From Romboutsia maritimum (GTDB lineage: Bacteria > Bacillota > Clostridia > Peptostreptococcales > Peptostreptococcaceae): DNA of 64,000 nucleotides. Both the position numbers and the translations under genes were made by a program. Where the stretch lies: contig NZ_NOJZ02000003.1 in NCBI RefSeq assembly GCF_002251085.2, positions 91,716 through 155,715 on the forward strand. The letters run 5' to 3'. The notes beneath the pieces are model-generated. The model had not been told where the DNA came from, did no database searches, and saw nothing but the letters and a program-made list of their open reading frames with translations. Every line of letters begins with the position of its first letter. Positions within the stretch are counted from its first letter, which is position 1. Of this stretch, positions 50,685 through 62,622 are shown piece after piece.

Positions 50685-51971
50685 TTAAGCTATATTTGCA
50701 CTCTCAACTAATAAGTCTATTGTTTTTCTTATTTTTATTTGACCTTTTATATCTTCCATATCAGAATCTCTTAAAGAAGATTTTAATTTATCCATTTCCA
50801 TTTTATACATAGTAGCTAAATTTTCTAATTCTGCATTGAATTCTTCATCGCTTACTTCAACATTTTCAGCTTTAGCTACAGCTTCTATTACTAAAGATGA
50901 CTTAACTAATCTTTCAGCATCTTCTCTTCTTTCTTCTCTTAACTCTTCTATAGTTCTACCAGTCATTTGTAATAATTGTTGTAAATTTAATCCTTGGTAT
51001 TGTAATTGGTAGTTAAGTTCCATTAACATATTGTCTATTTGACTTTCTACCATAGCTTTAGGTATTTCTATTTCTGTATTTGCAGCAACTTTTTCAACTA
51101 TAGCGTTTCTCATTTCAGCTTCAGCTTTTTTTACAGCTTCTTCTTCAGCCTTAGCTCTTACGTCAGCTCTTAATTGTGCTAAAGTATCAAATTCGCTAGT
51201 ATCTTTTGCGAATTCATCATCTAATTCTGGTAATTCTTTAACTTTTACATCATTTATCTTAACTTTAAATACAACTGGTTTTCCAGCTAAATTTTCTGCA
51301 TGATATTCTTCTGGGAAAGTAACGTTAACTTCTAATTCTTCTCCAGCTTTTTTACCTACTAATTGCTCTTCAAATCCTGGTATAAATGTATTTGATCCTA
51401 TAACTAAACTATAGTTTTCACCTTTTCCACCTTCAAAAGCTTCTCCACTTTCGAACCCTTCAAAGTCTATAACAGCTGTATCATTATTTGCTAAAGCTTT
51501 ATCTTCAACGCTTAATACTCTAGCATTTTTATTTCTCATTTCTTCTAATCTTAATGTTATTTCATCTTCACTTACAGTATTGTCAACTTTAGCTACTTCT
51601 ATACCTTTGTAAGAACCTAATTCAAATTCTGGTTTAACTTCAACAGTTCCTAATATAACTAATCCATTGTCTTTGCTTATTTCTTCTATGTCTAATTCTG
51701 GTCTATCTATTGGGTCTATATTTAATTCTTTTATAGCTTCTGGATAAACTTCTGGGAATAACATATCTATAGCATCATTATAGAATACCCCTTTTCCGTA
51801 TTGAGTTTCTATTACAACTCTTGGAGCTTTCCCTTTTCTAAACCCTGGTATGTTGTATTTCCCCTTAGTTTTATTGTAAGCCTTATTTACTGCTGATTCA
51901 AATTTATTATTATCTACAGTTAACTTAAAAGTCACTTTGTTGCCTTCTTTTTTTATTAATTCTGCTTTCAT
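50685..51971 (-). CDS. tig: Trigger factor
   Basis: A 428-aa ribosome-bound chaperone. Ribosome-binding tail motif GFRKGKAPR lies near residue 40; the middle PPIase domain (NDTAVIDFEGFESGEAFEGGKGENY, GSNTFIPGFEEQLVG) and a helical C-terminal arm follow. ATG at 51,971 is preceded by GAGGAGG. Upstream in-frame codons lack a site. Own promoter at about 52,060. Confidence 0.96.
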   Translation of the reverse strand: MKAELIKKEGNKVTFKLTVDNNKFESAVNKAYNKTKGKYNIPGFRKGKAPRVVIETQYGKGVFYNDAIDMLFPEVYPEAIKELNIDPIDRPELDIEEISKDNGLVILGTVEVKPEFELGSYKGIEVAKVDNTVSEDEITLRLEEMRNKNARVLSVEDKALANNDTAVIDFEGFESGEAFEGGKGENYSLVIGSNTFIPGFEEQLVGKKAGEELEVNVTFPEEYHAENLAGKPVVFKVKINDVKVKELPELDDEFAKDTSEFDTLAQLRADVRAKAEEEAVKKAEAEMRNAIVEKVAANTEIEIPKAMVESQIDNMLMELNYQLQYQGLNLQQLLQMTGRTIEELREERREDAERLVKSSLVIEAVAKAENVEVSDEEFNAELENLATMYKMEMDKLKSSLRDSDMEDIKGQIKIRKTIDLLVESANIA

Positions 51972-52051
51972 TAACTTATTCCTCCTCATATCGTTATGTA
52001 ATGATTTGCAAATGGAATTAAAATCCATTTTACGTATAGTTTAACTACTTA

Positions 52052-52081
52052 ATTATATCACATAAGTTTTTTTATTTACAA
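52052..52081 (-). promoter_or_regulatory. Candidate promoter of tig
   Basis: TTGTAA (52,081-52,076) and TATAAT (52,057-52,052) are 18 bases apart on the minus strand, about 80 nt ahead of tig. Confidence 0.55.
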
Positions 52082-52231
52082 GTCTTGCCTCAATTTCAAT
52101 ACTTACTGCTAATTATAGCTATTTAATCATGTACAATGCAATATATCTTTTAAAATATTTATATTTTTTAATGTATATTTTAATCTTTCTCTTTATCTAA
52201 TTAATTAATACCACTTTTTACTTTAATTAAT

Positions 52232-52702
52232 CTATATTCTAACTTCTTCTAAATTTATTTTTTCTTTTTCAATATTAAGTATTAGAAAGCTCCTATAATC
52301 CACTCCTCTAGGAAGTGCTAAACTACCTGGGTTTATATATAGTATTCCATCTTTTTCTATATTCGTAGGCATATGAGTATGACCAAATACAACTATATCT
52401 GCTCCAATTTTTTTTGCTCTACTTTCTATTGTTCCCATACCATATTTAATATCATATGTATCTCCATGACATAAAAATATATTTTTTCCTTCAACTTCAA
52501 AAAATAATTCTTCCTCTACATTATCAAAATCACAATTACCTTTTACTGCCATTATGTCTATATTCGTCATATTGTGTATGTATTTAGAATCTGAAAAATT
52601 ATCTCCAGCATGAATTATTAAATCACATTCTTCTAAGTATGGTATTACTTTATCTATATATACTTTTGCGTTATGTGTATCACTTAAAACTCCAATTTTC
52701 AT
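52232..52702 (-). CDS. YfcE/MJ0936-type metallophosphoesterase
   Basis: A 156-aa calcineurin-like phosphoesterase: LSDTHN (metal ligands), HAGD, VKGNCD, LCHGD and FGHTHMP are all present. It hydrolyses phosphodiesters in vitro in related proteins; the cellular substrate is unclear. Its ATG shares a base with the stop of the RNase PH-RdgB gene (TAATG), so the two are translationally coupled. Confidence 0.92.
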   Translation of the reverse strand: MKIGVLSDTHNAKVYIDKVIPYLEECDLIIHAGDNFSDSKYIHNMTNIDIMAVKGNCDFDNVEEELFFEVEGKNIFLCHGDTYDIKYGMGTIESRAKKIGADIVVFGHTHMPTNIEKDGILYINPGSLALPRGVDYRSFLILNIEKEKINLEEVRI

Positions 52703-54051
52703 TATCTTATTACCCTTTTTTTGAACTCTTCTTTCATTAGTTTTAAAGAATTTGCTCTATGGCTTATAGAATTTTTAACTGAACTAGGTATCTCTCCAAA
52801 AGTTTTATCATACTCGTTAACTATAAATAAGCTATCATATCCAAATCCATTTTTTCCTTTTTCTTCAAATCCTATAAAACCTTCACAAGTTCCTCTTACA
52901 ACAAATTCTTTCCCATCAGGGAATACAACAGCTATAGCAGAAACAAATCTTGCACTTCTCTGACTCATAGGTATATTTTTCATCATTTTAAGTAACTTTT
53001 CTCTATTTTCTTCATCTGTTGCATTTTCCCCTGCAAATCTAGCTGAATAAACTCCAGGTTTTTTACCTATAGCATCTACTTCTAAACCTGAGTCATCTGA
53101 AATTGCTATTAAATTTGTTTTCTTTGCTATCGTTCTAGCCTTTATAAGAGCATTATGTTCAAATGTTTTTCCATCTTCAACTATTTCTATTCCACCTAAA
53201 TCTACATCTTTTAATGAATATATCGTATAATCAAAATCTTTAAGTATAGCTCCTATTTCTTCTAATTTATGAGCATTATTAGTAGCTATAACAACTTCAT
53301 CACCATATTCCATGCCTAGTATTTCGTCAGCAATTTCCCCTAATGCTCTTCTTTGTTCTTTTATAAGTTGTTTATTTCCTATTTCTCCAAGTTCTAAAAG
53401 TAAATTTAAATCTTCCTTTGAAAATGGTCTTTCTTCTCCTGTCCCCTGAACTTCAACAAATTCTCCTGCATCAGTCATTATTATATTCATATCAACTTGT
53501 GCATTAGAATCCTCTTCATAGCATAAATCTAGCATATGAGTTTTATTTACAATACCTACACTAATTGCTGATACAAAGTTTCTTATAGGTATTTCTTTTA
53601 TAACTTTAGATTTATATAATTTGTAAATTGCATCTACTACTGCTACAAATGCACCTGTTATAGAAGCTGTTCTTGTTCCTCCATCAGCTTGAATTACATC
53701 ACAATCAACCCAAATAGTTCTTTCTCCTATTTTACCTAAATCTACAACAGATCTTATCGCTCTTCCTATTAATCTTTGTATTTCTTGAGTTCTTCCATCA
53801 ATTTTTCCTCTAGATGATTCCCTTATTTTTCTTTGATGAGTTGCTCTAGGTAGCATAGAATATTCTGCATTTATCCAACCTGTACCTGTATTTCTTAAAA
53901 ATGGAGGTACTCTATCTTCTATTGAAGCTGTACATATTACTTTTGTTTCTCCCATTTCTATAAGTACTGATCCTTCAGCATATCTCGTATAATTTCTAGT
54001 AATTTTTACTTCTCTTATTTGATTATTTTTTCTTTTATTAATTCTCTCCAT
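52702..54051 (-). CDS. rph-rdgB: Fused RNase PH and XTP/dITP pyrophosphatase (RdgB)
   Basis: One 449-aa frame joins two enzymes. Residues 1 to about 245 are RNase PH ([54 protein letters not shown]). Residues about 252-449 are RdgB/HAM1 ([59 protein letters not shown]). RNase PH trims tRNA 3' ends; RdgB removes non-canonical purine nucleotides. No stop, start or ribosome site separates them. In many Firmicutes the two genes are adjacent, so this fusion is a natural step. Confidence 0.95.
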   Translation of the reverse strand: MERINKRKNNQIREVKITRNYTRYAEGSVLIEMGETKVICTASIEDRVPPFLRNTGTGWINAEYSMLPRATHQRKIRESSRGKIDGRTQEIQRLIGRAIRSVVDLGKIGERTIWVDCDVIQADGGTRTASITGAFVAVVDAIYKLYKSKVIKEIPIRNFVSAISVGIVNKTHMLDLCYEEDSNAQVDMNIIMTDAGEFVEVQGTGEERPFSKEDLNLLLELGEIGNKQLIKEQRRALGEIADEILGMEYGDEVVIATNNAHKLEEIGAILKDFDYTIYSLKDVDLGGIEIVEDGKTFEHNALIKARTIAKKTNLIAISDDSGLEVDAIGKKPGVYSARFAGENATDEENREKLLKMMKNIPMSQRSARFVSAIAVVFPDGKEFVVRGTCEGFIGFEEKGKNGFGYDSLFIVNEYDKTFGEIPSSVKNSISHRANSLKLMKEEFKKRVIR

Positions 54052-54195
54052 ACTTCTACCTCTCTTAATGTTTTACTTTTAAATTTATATTAAGGCAACT
54101 CTACTATTGTACCCTATCATTTAAATTTTTTTAACATATATATTTTTAATTCATCAGATAATTTTAACATATATTTCAAATTATTTTCTACATAA

Positions 54196-56220
<2,025 letters not shown>

Positions 56221-56311
56221 TCACCTCATGTATGTAAATCCAAAATTTATGTAATATTATTATAATACAATTAAATATATGTAATTCACATTTTTTAAAT
56301 AAAAAATAAAA

Positions 56312-56345
56312 AGTCCTTCAAATATACAATTGTATTTGAAGGACT
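56312..56345 (-). terminator. Terminator after the DUF3783 gene
   Basis: AGTCCTTCAAATA and TATTTGAAGGACT form a perfect 13-bp stem. On the minus strand it is followed by TTTTTATTTTTTATTT, a strong U-tract. It lies about 185 nt downstream of the DUF3783 stop. Confidence 0.85.
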
Positions 56346-56357
56346 AAATCTATATTA

Positions 56358-56413
56358 AAATAAATGTAAGATGCTATGATGTTAATACTATGAGGTGCTA
56401 CATACATTTATTT
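56358..56413 (-). other. Unassigned inverted repeat next to a terminator
   Basis: AAATAAATGTA (56,358-56,368) and TACATTTATTT (56,403-56,413) are exact complements around a 34-nt centre with the related words GCTATGATG and ACTATGAGG. With the terminator 12 bases away it could be the end of a small untranslated RNA or an mRNA tail. Nothing in the 315-base gap codes for a supported protein. Confidence 0.35.
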
Positions 56414-56529
56414 AATATTATTTTATCCAATTTTCATAAGTTTATTGATGTTATATTTTTCATTAATTTAAATAATTTTATAATTATTTAAATGTTACAA
56501 ATAAATACATAGTGATATGATATTAGTGC

Positions 56530-56952
56530 TTACTTATGTTCAACAAATTTACCTTTTTTAATAGCATTACGTTCTTCTACTAAATTTTTAATTAAGTTAT
56601 CTAATGTCCAATCTATAGAAGTTTCTGTAACCACCGCTGTAAGGGGTCTGTTAACTCTCATTTTTTTCAAGCTTTCTAAAAAAGAATTTATTCTAGCGTG
56701 CTCTATATTATTAAATATTATGGCTTTATTTTTCATACCATCTTCATAATCATCTAAAACTTCATTACTCAATATATCTTTTATTAAACTTTTTCCATTA
56801 TTAGATTGTAAAAATATATGGTCTTTTATTCCTATAAGATTACTTATATTTTTTATTAAAACTGATTCTTTCTTATTAAAGTTCACTATCATTATACAAT
56901 TTCTATCATATACTTTATTTTCATTTATATTTTTAATTTTTTCAAACGACAT
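56530..56952 (-). CDS. DUF3783 domain protein
   Basis: A 140-aa protein that I assign to DUF3783 by its C-terminal block AIIFNNIEHARINSFLESLKKM followed by RPLTAVVTETSIDWTLDNLIKNLVEER. Function of the family is not known; it is common in clostridia. It lies downstream of the hydrogenase operon, from which a strong hairpin separates it. ATG follows GGGGATAAA. Confidence 0.65.
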   Translation of the reverse strand: MSFEKIKNINENKVYDRNCIMIVNFNKKESVLIKNISNLIGIKDHIFLQSNNGKSLIKDILSNEVLDDYEDGMKNKAIIFNNIEHARINSFLESLKKMRVNRPLTAVVTETSIDWTLDNLIKNLVEERNAIKKGKFVEHK

Positions 56953-57066
56953 ATATTTATCCCCTATCCTTTTGCATTTTTATACTTTAACTTTTACCAC
57001 ATTTTCAGATGTTTAAAACTAAACATCACAAATATTTTTATTTTATAAATTAAAATATAATTAATT

Positions 57067-57111
57067 AAAGGGACTGTCTCAAAAATATAATAATTTCGAG
57101 ACAATCCCTTT
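57067..57111 (-). terminator. Hairpin repeat copy B acting as terminator of the fdh-hyd operon
   Basis: AAAGGGACTGTCTC (57,067-57,080) and GAGACAATCCCTTT (57,098-57,111) pair with one mismatch and an AT-rich loop. It is close in sequence to copy A at 3,404-3,451 and occupies the same position, just past a minus-strand stop codon. Confidence 0.75.
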
Positions 57112-57114
57112 GTT

Positions 57115-57639
57115 TTATTCCATCTTTACTGCTGCTAATTTTCTTCTTTCTTTTACAGATATATCAATATCATCTTCCTTAACTATTTTAAACGCTTGAG
57201 TAGGACATACTTTTACACAAGCTGGACCTTCCTCAGATGATATACAAAAATCGCATTTATTTGCTACCATTTTTTCTGAAAAGTAAAATTTATTTTCATC
57301 TGATATGCCTAAAGTTGCTAAATCTATCGCTCCTATTGGGCATGCCATCATACAAGTTTTACATCCTATGCATTTTTTTTCATCTACTTTAATAACATTA
57401 TCTATTTTACTTATAGCTTTATTAGGACATACCTTTGCACATGGTGCATCTTCACAATGTCTGCATTGTATAGGCGCACTTACTTTATTAGTTTTTATAA
57501 CATCTAACTTAGGATTAAAATTTATAGTATCTGGTGCTTTATAAAATATATTTTCTTCTGAGTGAGCCACAACACAAGCTATCATGCAAGTTCTACAACC
57601 TATACACTTATCTGGATTCGCAATAACAAAGTAATTCAT
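57115..57639 (-). CDS. HycB/HydN-like 4Fe-4S ferredoxin subunit, second copy
   Basis: A 174-aa iron-sulfur protein with four Cys clusters: CIGCRTCMIAC, CRHCEDAPCAKVC, CIGCKTCMMAC and CDFC ... CVKVC, so four [4Fe-4S] centres are expected. It is of the HycB/HydN type that carries electrons between formate dehydrogenase and hydrogenase. ATG shares a base with the hydA stop. It is the last gene of the operon and paralogous to the subunit at 59,040. Confidence 0.92.
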   Translation of the reverse strand: MNYFVIANPDKCIGCRTCMIACVVAHSEENIFYKAPDTINFNPKLDVIKTNKVSAPIQCRHCEDAPCAKVCPNKAISKIDNVIKVDEKKCIGCKTCMMACPIGAIDLATLGISDENKFYFSEKMVANKCDFCISSEEGPACVKVCPTQAFKIVKEDDIDISVKERRKLAAVKME

Positions 57640-59015
57640 TATTTTACCACTTCCTTTGTTATAGCATATTTAGTGTGAAGTAAATGATGAGATTTTTCAC
57701 CTAAAGGTTCTCCTAAAAATTCATCATAAATTTTTTGTATATCAGGATTTTCATGTGATTTTCTTATTTCCAAGTTTGAATCATGAGCATAAGTTGCTTT
57801 TATTCTATTTTCATATGCAGTTTTTTTATATTCTTCTAATAAAAGTTTTGGCTGGCCTCCGCCACTTACACAACCAACTGGACATGTCATAACTTCTATA
57901 AAATCTAATTCTAATTCTTTACAATTAAGTTTTTCTAATAACGGTATTACATTCTTAAGTCCACTAACTACTCCTACTCTTAAATTCAACTTTCCTACTT
58001 TTATTATAGATTGTCTAAATCCATCTTCTCCTCTAACTTGAACTACCTCTACATTAGGTATACTTTCTTTTGTTATTAGCTCATACCCTGTTCTTATAGC
58101 TGCTTCCATAACTCCACCGGTCACACCAAATATAGTTCCTGCTCCTGAATAAGTACCTAAAGGACTATCAAATTTTTCTTCTTTCAAATTTGAAAAATCT
58201 ATTTTCATATCTTTTATTAAGTACCCAAGTTCTCTTGTTGTTAAAACTACATCTACATCTTTATATCCACTCGAATTCATTTCTTCTCTGTCACATTCAA
58301 ATTTTTTGCATGTACAAGGCATTATAGACACACTATAAATTTTACTCGCATCTATATTATTTATTTGCGCTCCATAAGTTTTAATCATTGCCCCTTCCAT
58401 TTGCTGAGGTGATTTACAAGAAGATAAATGATCGGTCAACTTTGGATAATTTTCTTCAAGGAATTTAACCCATGCAGGACAACAAGATGTAAACATAGGT
58501 AATTTTCCACCCTCTGTAACTCTTTTTATTAATTCACTGCCTTCTTCCATTATAGTTAAATCTGCTGCAAAGTTTGTATCATAAACTTTATCAAAATTTA
58601 ATTTTCTTAAAGCTGCAGCCATCTTTCCAGGTGTTAAGTATCCTAAATCATATCCAAATTCTTCTGCAATAGCTACTCTTACAGCAGGTGCACATTGAAC
58701 CATTGTAATTAAATTTGGATTACTTATAGCCTTTTTAACTCTTTCTACATCGCAAACATTGAAAGCTGCAAATATAGGTTCTTTTACTGATTTTGGTAAA
58801 TTTCTCTCATCTCTTTTATTTTCAATAAATTCAAATCCCTCATCTATTATAGATGCATATGATTTGCATGTTTGAATACACTGTCCACATAATATACATT
58901 TGTCCGTGTTAATTTGTTGAGGTTTCCCTTGATCTCCTTCAATAGCATCCACTGGACAGACCTTACTACACTCTCTACATCCAGTACATAAATCTTTATC
59001 TATACTTATTATCAT
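57639..59015 (-). CDS. hydA: [FeFe]-hydrogenase catalytic subunit
   Basis: A 458-aa enzyme. Two N-terminal [4Fe-4S] motifs (residues 10-20 and 40-50) precede the H-cluster domain: TSCCPAW (176-182), MPCTCKKFE (232-240) and MTCPVGCVSGGGQP (376-389). All four H-cluster Cys are present. L3 reads CPVGC in place of the common CPGGC. Size and setting match the HydA2-type hydrogenase of hydrogen-dependent CO2 reductase. It needs HydEFG maturases, not in this window. Confidence 0.93.
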   Translation of the reverse strand: MIISIDKDLCTGCRECSKVCPVDAIEGDQGKPQQINTDKCILCGQCIQTCKSYASIIDEGFEFIENKRDERNLPKSVKEPIFAAFNVCDVERVKKAISNPNLITMVQCAPAVRVAIAEEFGYDLGYLTPGKMAAALRKLNFDKVYDTNFAADLTIMEEGSELIKRVTEGGKLPMFTSCCPAWVKFLEENYPKLTDHLSSCKSPQQMEGAMIKTYGAQINNIDASKIYSVSIMPCTCKKFECDREEMNSSGYKDVDVVLTTRELGYLIKDMKIDFSNLKEEKFDSPLGTYSGAGTIFGVTGGVMEAAIRTGYELITKESIPNVEVVQVRGEDGFRQSIIKVGKLNLRVGVVSGLKNVIPLLEKLNCKELELDFIEVMTCPVGCVSGGGQPKLLLEEYKKTAYENRIKATYAHDSNLEIRKSHENPDIQKIYDEFLGEPLGEKSHHLLHTKYAITKEVVK

Positions 59016-59039
59016 TTTTTTATTTTCCCCCCTTTATCT

Positions 59040-59591
59040 TTATTTATTGGTCATTAATAGACTAAGTGCAGCCTGTTTGTTCTTAGACTTTTTATCATCC
59101 ATAGGGGTAACAAGTTTTAATGCTTCTTGAGGACATGCTTCTACACAAGCTAATTTATTATTTTGTTTACATAAGTCACATTTGTATGCCATTTTATTAC
59201 TATCATCTATTCCTATTTGTTCAACTTCTTTTCCATCTTTATATTGTGGTAATAAATCTATAGCTCCAAAAGGACATGCTAGTAAACAAGTTTTACATCC
59301 TATGCACCTTTCTTCAACAACAGAAATAATATTATTCTCTCTTTTAATAGCCTTTACTGGGCAAGTATTTAAACACGGTGCATCTTCGCAATGTCTACAT
59401 TGTACTGGCATACAAAATTTATCATCCTTAACTAAATAAAGTCTAGGAATTACTGGAATTTCTACTGTTCCAACTGTATAAGCTACTTTGTTTTCCTTGT
59501 TATGCATTGTGAAACATGCTACTTCACATGATCTACATCCAGTACATTTATTAGGGTCTGCAATTACAAATGATCCTAATTTATCTTTCAT
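59040..59591 (-). CDS. HycB-like 4Fe-4S ferredoxin subunit, first copy
   Basis: A 183-aa protein with four Cys motifs (CTGCRSCEVAC, CRHCEDAPCLNTC, CIGCKTCLLAC, CDLC ... CVEAC). It probably passes electrons between FdhF and HydA. It lies directly between fdhD and hydA. ATG follows GGTGGGGGG. The second copy at 57,115 is similar in order and spacing of Cys. Confidence 0.92.
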   Translation of the reverse strand: MKDKLGSFVIADPNKCTGCRSCEVACFTMHNKENKVAYTVGTVEIPVIPRLYLVKDDKFCMPVQCRHCEDAPCLNTCPVKAIKRENNIISVVEERCIGCKTCLLACPFGAIDLLPQYKDGKEVEQIGIDDSNKMAYKCDLCKQNNKLACVEACPQEALKLVTPMDDKKSKNKQAALSLLMTNK

Positions 59592-59629
59592 AGTCCCCCC
59601 ACCTTTCTATATCTCATATATTTATAGAT

Positions 59630-60454
59630 TTACTTTGTTTCTACTCTATAAGAATTTGTATAAATATTCATCCTTCTTCCACGTACAAACCCTATAAGCG
59701 TTATATTTAATTTCTTAGAAATTTCTATTGATAAATTTGTTGGAGCTGATTTTGATATGACTATTGGTACTCCTACCTGAGATGATTTTAATATCATTTC
59801 TAAAGATATTCTTCCACTAACAACAACTACTTTATCTTCTAAATTAATATCATTTAATATACAATAACCTATAGCTTTATCCATAGCATTATGTCTTGCT
59901 ACATCTTCACAAATTATAATTTCTTTATCTTTGTCAAAGATAGCTACACTGTGTACTCCACCAGTATCTTTAAACAACTTTGATGATGTTAGATTTTTTT
60001 GCATTATTTCATATATTGTTTCTATATCTATACTATTTTTATCTGTTATAGGCTTATAAGATATATAATCTAAAGAATTTAAAAATAGAATCTCTTCATC
60101 TTTTACATCTATTTCTTTTTGTGTCTTAACATATGAAACCCTATTTTCTTTATCTATTTCAATACTCATAATATCTTCTTTTTTTGTTATATATCTTTTA
60201 GTAACCAAGAATCCAACTATAAGTTCTTCTAGATTTGATGGAGTACATAAAAATGTATTTATATGTTTATCATTTAAAATAAAACTTAAAGGATATTCAG
60301 ATATTATAAATTCTTCTACATTATTTATATTATTTTCTTCTATTTTTACTATTGGAACTTTAAAATAATTTTTATATTTATAATCAATCAACTGACTTTG
60401 TTTATATATTTCATCTATTTTTTCTTTATTTTTTGAGGAATATATATTTTTCAT
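59630..60454 (-). CDS. fdhD: FdhD-type formate dehydrogenase accessory protein without CxxC
   Basis: A 274-aa FdhD homologue. Conserved parts are YPLSFILNDKHI, ELIVGFLVTKRYI, DTGGVHSVAIFD, CEDVARHNAMDKAIGYC and VVVSGRISLEMILKSSQVGVPIVISKSAPTNLSIE. E. coli FdhD uses a CxxC pair (Cys121, Cys124) to carry sulfur from IscS to the Mo cofactor. The matching stretch here (about residues 125-155, SLDYISYKPITDKN) contains no Cys. Either sulfur transfer differs or another Cys serves. It follows fdhF by 23 bases. Confidence 0.9.
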   Translation of the reverse strand: MKNIYSSKNKEKIDEIYKQSQLIDYKYKNYFKVPIVKIEENNINNVEEFIISEYPLSFILNDKHINTFLCTPSNLEELIVGFLVTKRYITKKEDIMSIEIDKENRVSYVKTQKEIDVKDEEILFLNSLDYISYKPITDKNSIDIETIYEIMQKNLTSSKLFKDTGGVHSVAIFDKDKEIIICEDVARHNAMDKAIGYCILNDINLEDKVVVVSGRISLEMILKSSQVGVPIVISKSAPTNLSIEISKKLNITLIGFVRGRRMNIYTNSYRVETK

Positions 60455-60477
60455 TTGTTTTATGCCTTTCTTACTTT

Positions 60478-62622
60478 CTATACATTTTTTACTAACATCT
60501 TTTCTTTTATTTTTTTATATTCCTCTTTTATAAATTTTTCTGCCCATTCTTGATTTTCTATTTTTTCAACTTTAACTGCACAATACTTATATTCAGGTGT
60601 TTTTGATATTGGGTCTAAATTTGCAATAGTAAGTTCATTGCATGCTCCTATCCACCATTGATAAGTCATGTATGTTGCTCCTTTTTTTACCCTATCTGTA
60701 ATTAAAACCCTAGTTAATACACTTCCTCTTCTTGAGCTTACTCTTATTAATTCATCATCCTCAATGCCTAAGTTACATGCATCTTCAGAATTAAGTTGTA
60801 AGTATCCCGGCTCATCTTCTAGTGCGCTAAGCGCTCTACAGTTACCTGTCATAGTTCTTACTGAATAATGACCAACTTCTCTAACTGTACATAAACTGAA
60901 AGGATACTCTTCATCTTCTAATTCCATTGGTGGTCTCCACTTTGTTGCAAATAAATTTCCTTTTCCATTCGGAGTTGAGAATTTTTCTCCCTCGTATAAA
61001 TACATTGTTCCTTTATCTTCTTTTCCTTCATCTCTACAAGGCCATTGAACACTACCTTGCTCTGCTATCTTTTCATATGTCGCTCCTTTGAAGCTAGGAC
61101 ATAAAATTCTCAATTCATCCCATATTTCTTTTGTGTTATTGTATTTCATAGGATATCCCATAGCAGTAGATATTTCACTTATTATTTGCCAGTCAGGTTT
61201 TACATCCCCTGTTGGTTCGATAGCTTTTCTCATTCGTTGGAAACCTCTATCTGCTGATGAATATACTCCATCATGTTCTCCCCAAGATGTAGCTGGAAGT
61301 ATTACATCTGCATGAAGAGCAGTTTTGTTCATAAATATATCTTGAACTATTACAAACTCAAGTTCATCTAATGCCTCTCTTACTTCTTTAGCATCTGGAT
61401 CACTTTGTACTGGATCTTCTCCAAATATATAATACGCTTTAAGTTTTTTCTCTTTCAATACTAATCTCGGTACTTCAGTTAAAGAATACCCTTTATTAGG
61501 TGATAATTTAACTCCCCACGATTTTTCAAATTTTTCTCTTATTTCATTATTTTCTACACTCTGATATCCTGGGTATACATTTGGAAGAGCACCCATATCA
61601 CAAGCTCCTTGAACATTATTTTGCCCACGAACTGGTCCTATTCCAACACTTTCTCTACCAAAGTTTCCTGTTAATAATGCAAGCGATGCTAATCCCTTAA
61701 CAACATCAACAGCCTGACCAAATTGACATACACCCATTCCATAAAGTATCATTGCATCTTTTACTCCTGCATATTCTCTCATTGCTTTTCTTATCATATC
61801 TGCAGGAATATTTGTATACTTCTCAGCATATTCTGGTGTATATTCTTTTACTATTTCTTTATATTCATCAAATCCTTGAGTATGTTTTTCAACAAACTCT
61901 TTATCATACAATTCTTCTTCAATTAAAACATTTCCAAAAGCATTAACTAATATCATATTAGTCCCACCTTTTATAGGTAAATGCATATCAGAAATTCTTG
62001 CTGTTTCAGTTACTCTAGGGTCTATTGCTATTATTTTTGCTCCCTTTTCCTTTGCCCTTATAATTCTTCTTGCTACTATCGGATGTGAATCTGCTCCATT
62101 ATACCCAAATACAAATAATAAATCTGAATTTTCTATTTCTGGTATAGAGTTAGACATCGCTCCGCTACCTAATGAGTAAGCCAGACCGGCTACTGATGGG
62201 GCATGTCAAACACGAGCACAATGGTCAACATTATTTGTTCCTATTGTAGCTCTCATAAATTTTTGCATTACATAATTAGCTTCATTTCCAGGTCCTCTGG
62301 CTGAACCTGTACCCATAATAGAATCTGGTCCATATTTTTCTTTAATTTCGTTTAATCTTTGTGCTGTGTAACTTATAGCTTCTTCCCATTCTACTTCTTC
62401 TAAAACTCCCTTTTTTCTTATCATAGGTTTTTTTAATCTTGATGTTAAAATTTGAGGATCATTTAAAAAATCCCATCCATAATGTCCTTTTAAACATAAA
62501 TTACCTTCATTAGTCCTACCGTTAGCAGGCTCTGATTTTATAATCTTATTATCTTTTACTACTAAATATAATTGACACCCTGCTCCACAATAAGGACAGA
62601 CAGTTAGAACTTTATCTTCCAT
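60478..62622 (-). CDS. fdhF: Formate dehydrogenase H, selenocysteine-containing
   Basis: A 714-residue molybdopterin enzyme read through an in-frame TGA at codon 139 (62,208-62,206). Without readthrough it would look like two genes. Upstream part: CPYCGAGC with a fourth Cys (4Fe-4S), up to DHCARV; then Sec, HAPSVAGLA and the MGD-binding domains (MGVCQFGQAVD, GPVRGQNNVQGACDMG). The site and length match E. coli FdhF (715 aa, Sec140). It oxidises formate or reduces CO2. Start ATG after AAGGGGG. First gene of fdhF-fdhD-hycB-hydA-hycB. Confidence 0.96.
62175..62194 (-). promoter_or_regulatory. SECIS-like hairpin of fdhF
   Basis: In the mRNA, AGUAGCC-GGUCU-GGCUUACU forms a 7-bp stem with a bulged U and the loop GGUCU. 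It begins 11 nt after the UGA (62,208-62,206), the same distance as in E. coli fdhF, whose loop is also GGUCU. SelB binds such loops. selA, selB, selC and selD are not in the window. Confidence 0.88.

Noticed and set aside
60478..62622. A nonsense mutation splitting fdhF into two genes
   Set aside because: The TGA sits at the known selenocysteine position and is followed by a SECIS-like hairpin at the right distance, so it is recoding, not damage.
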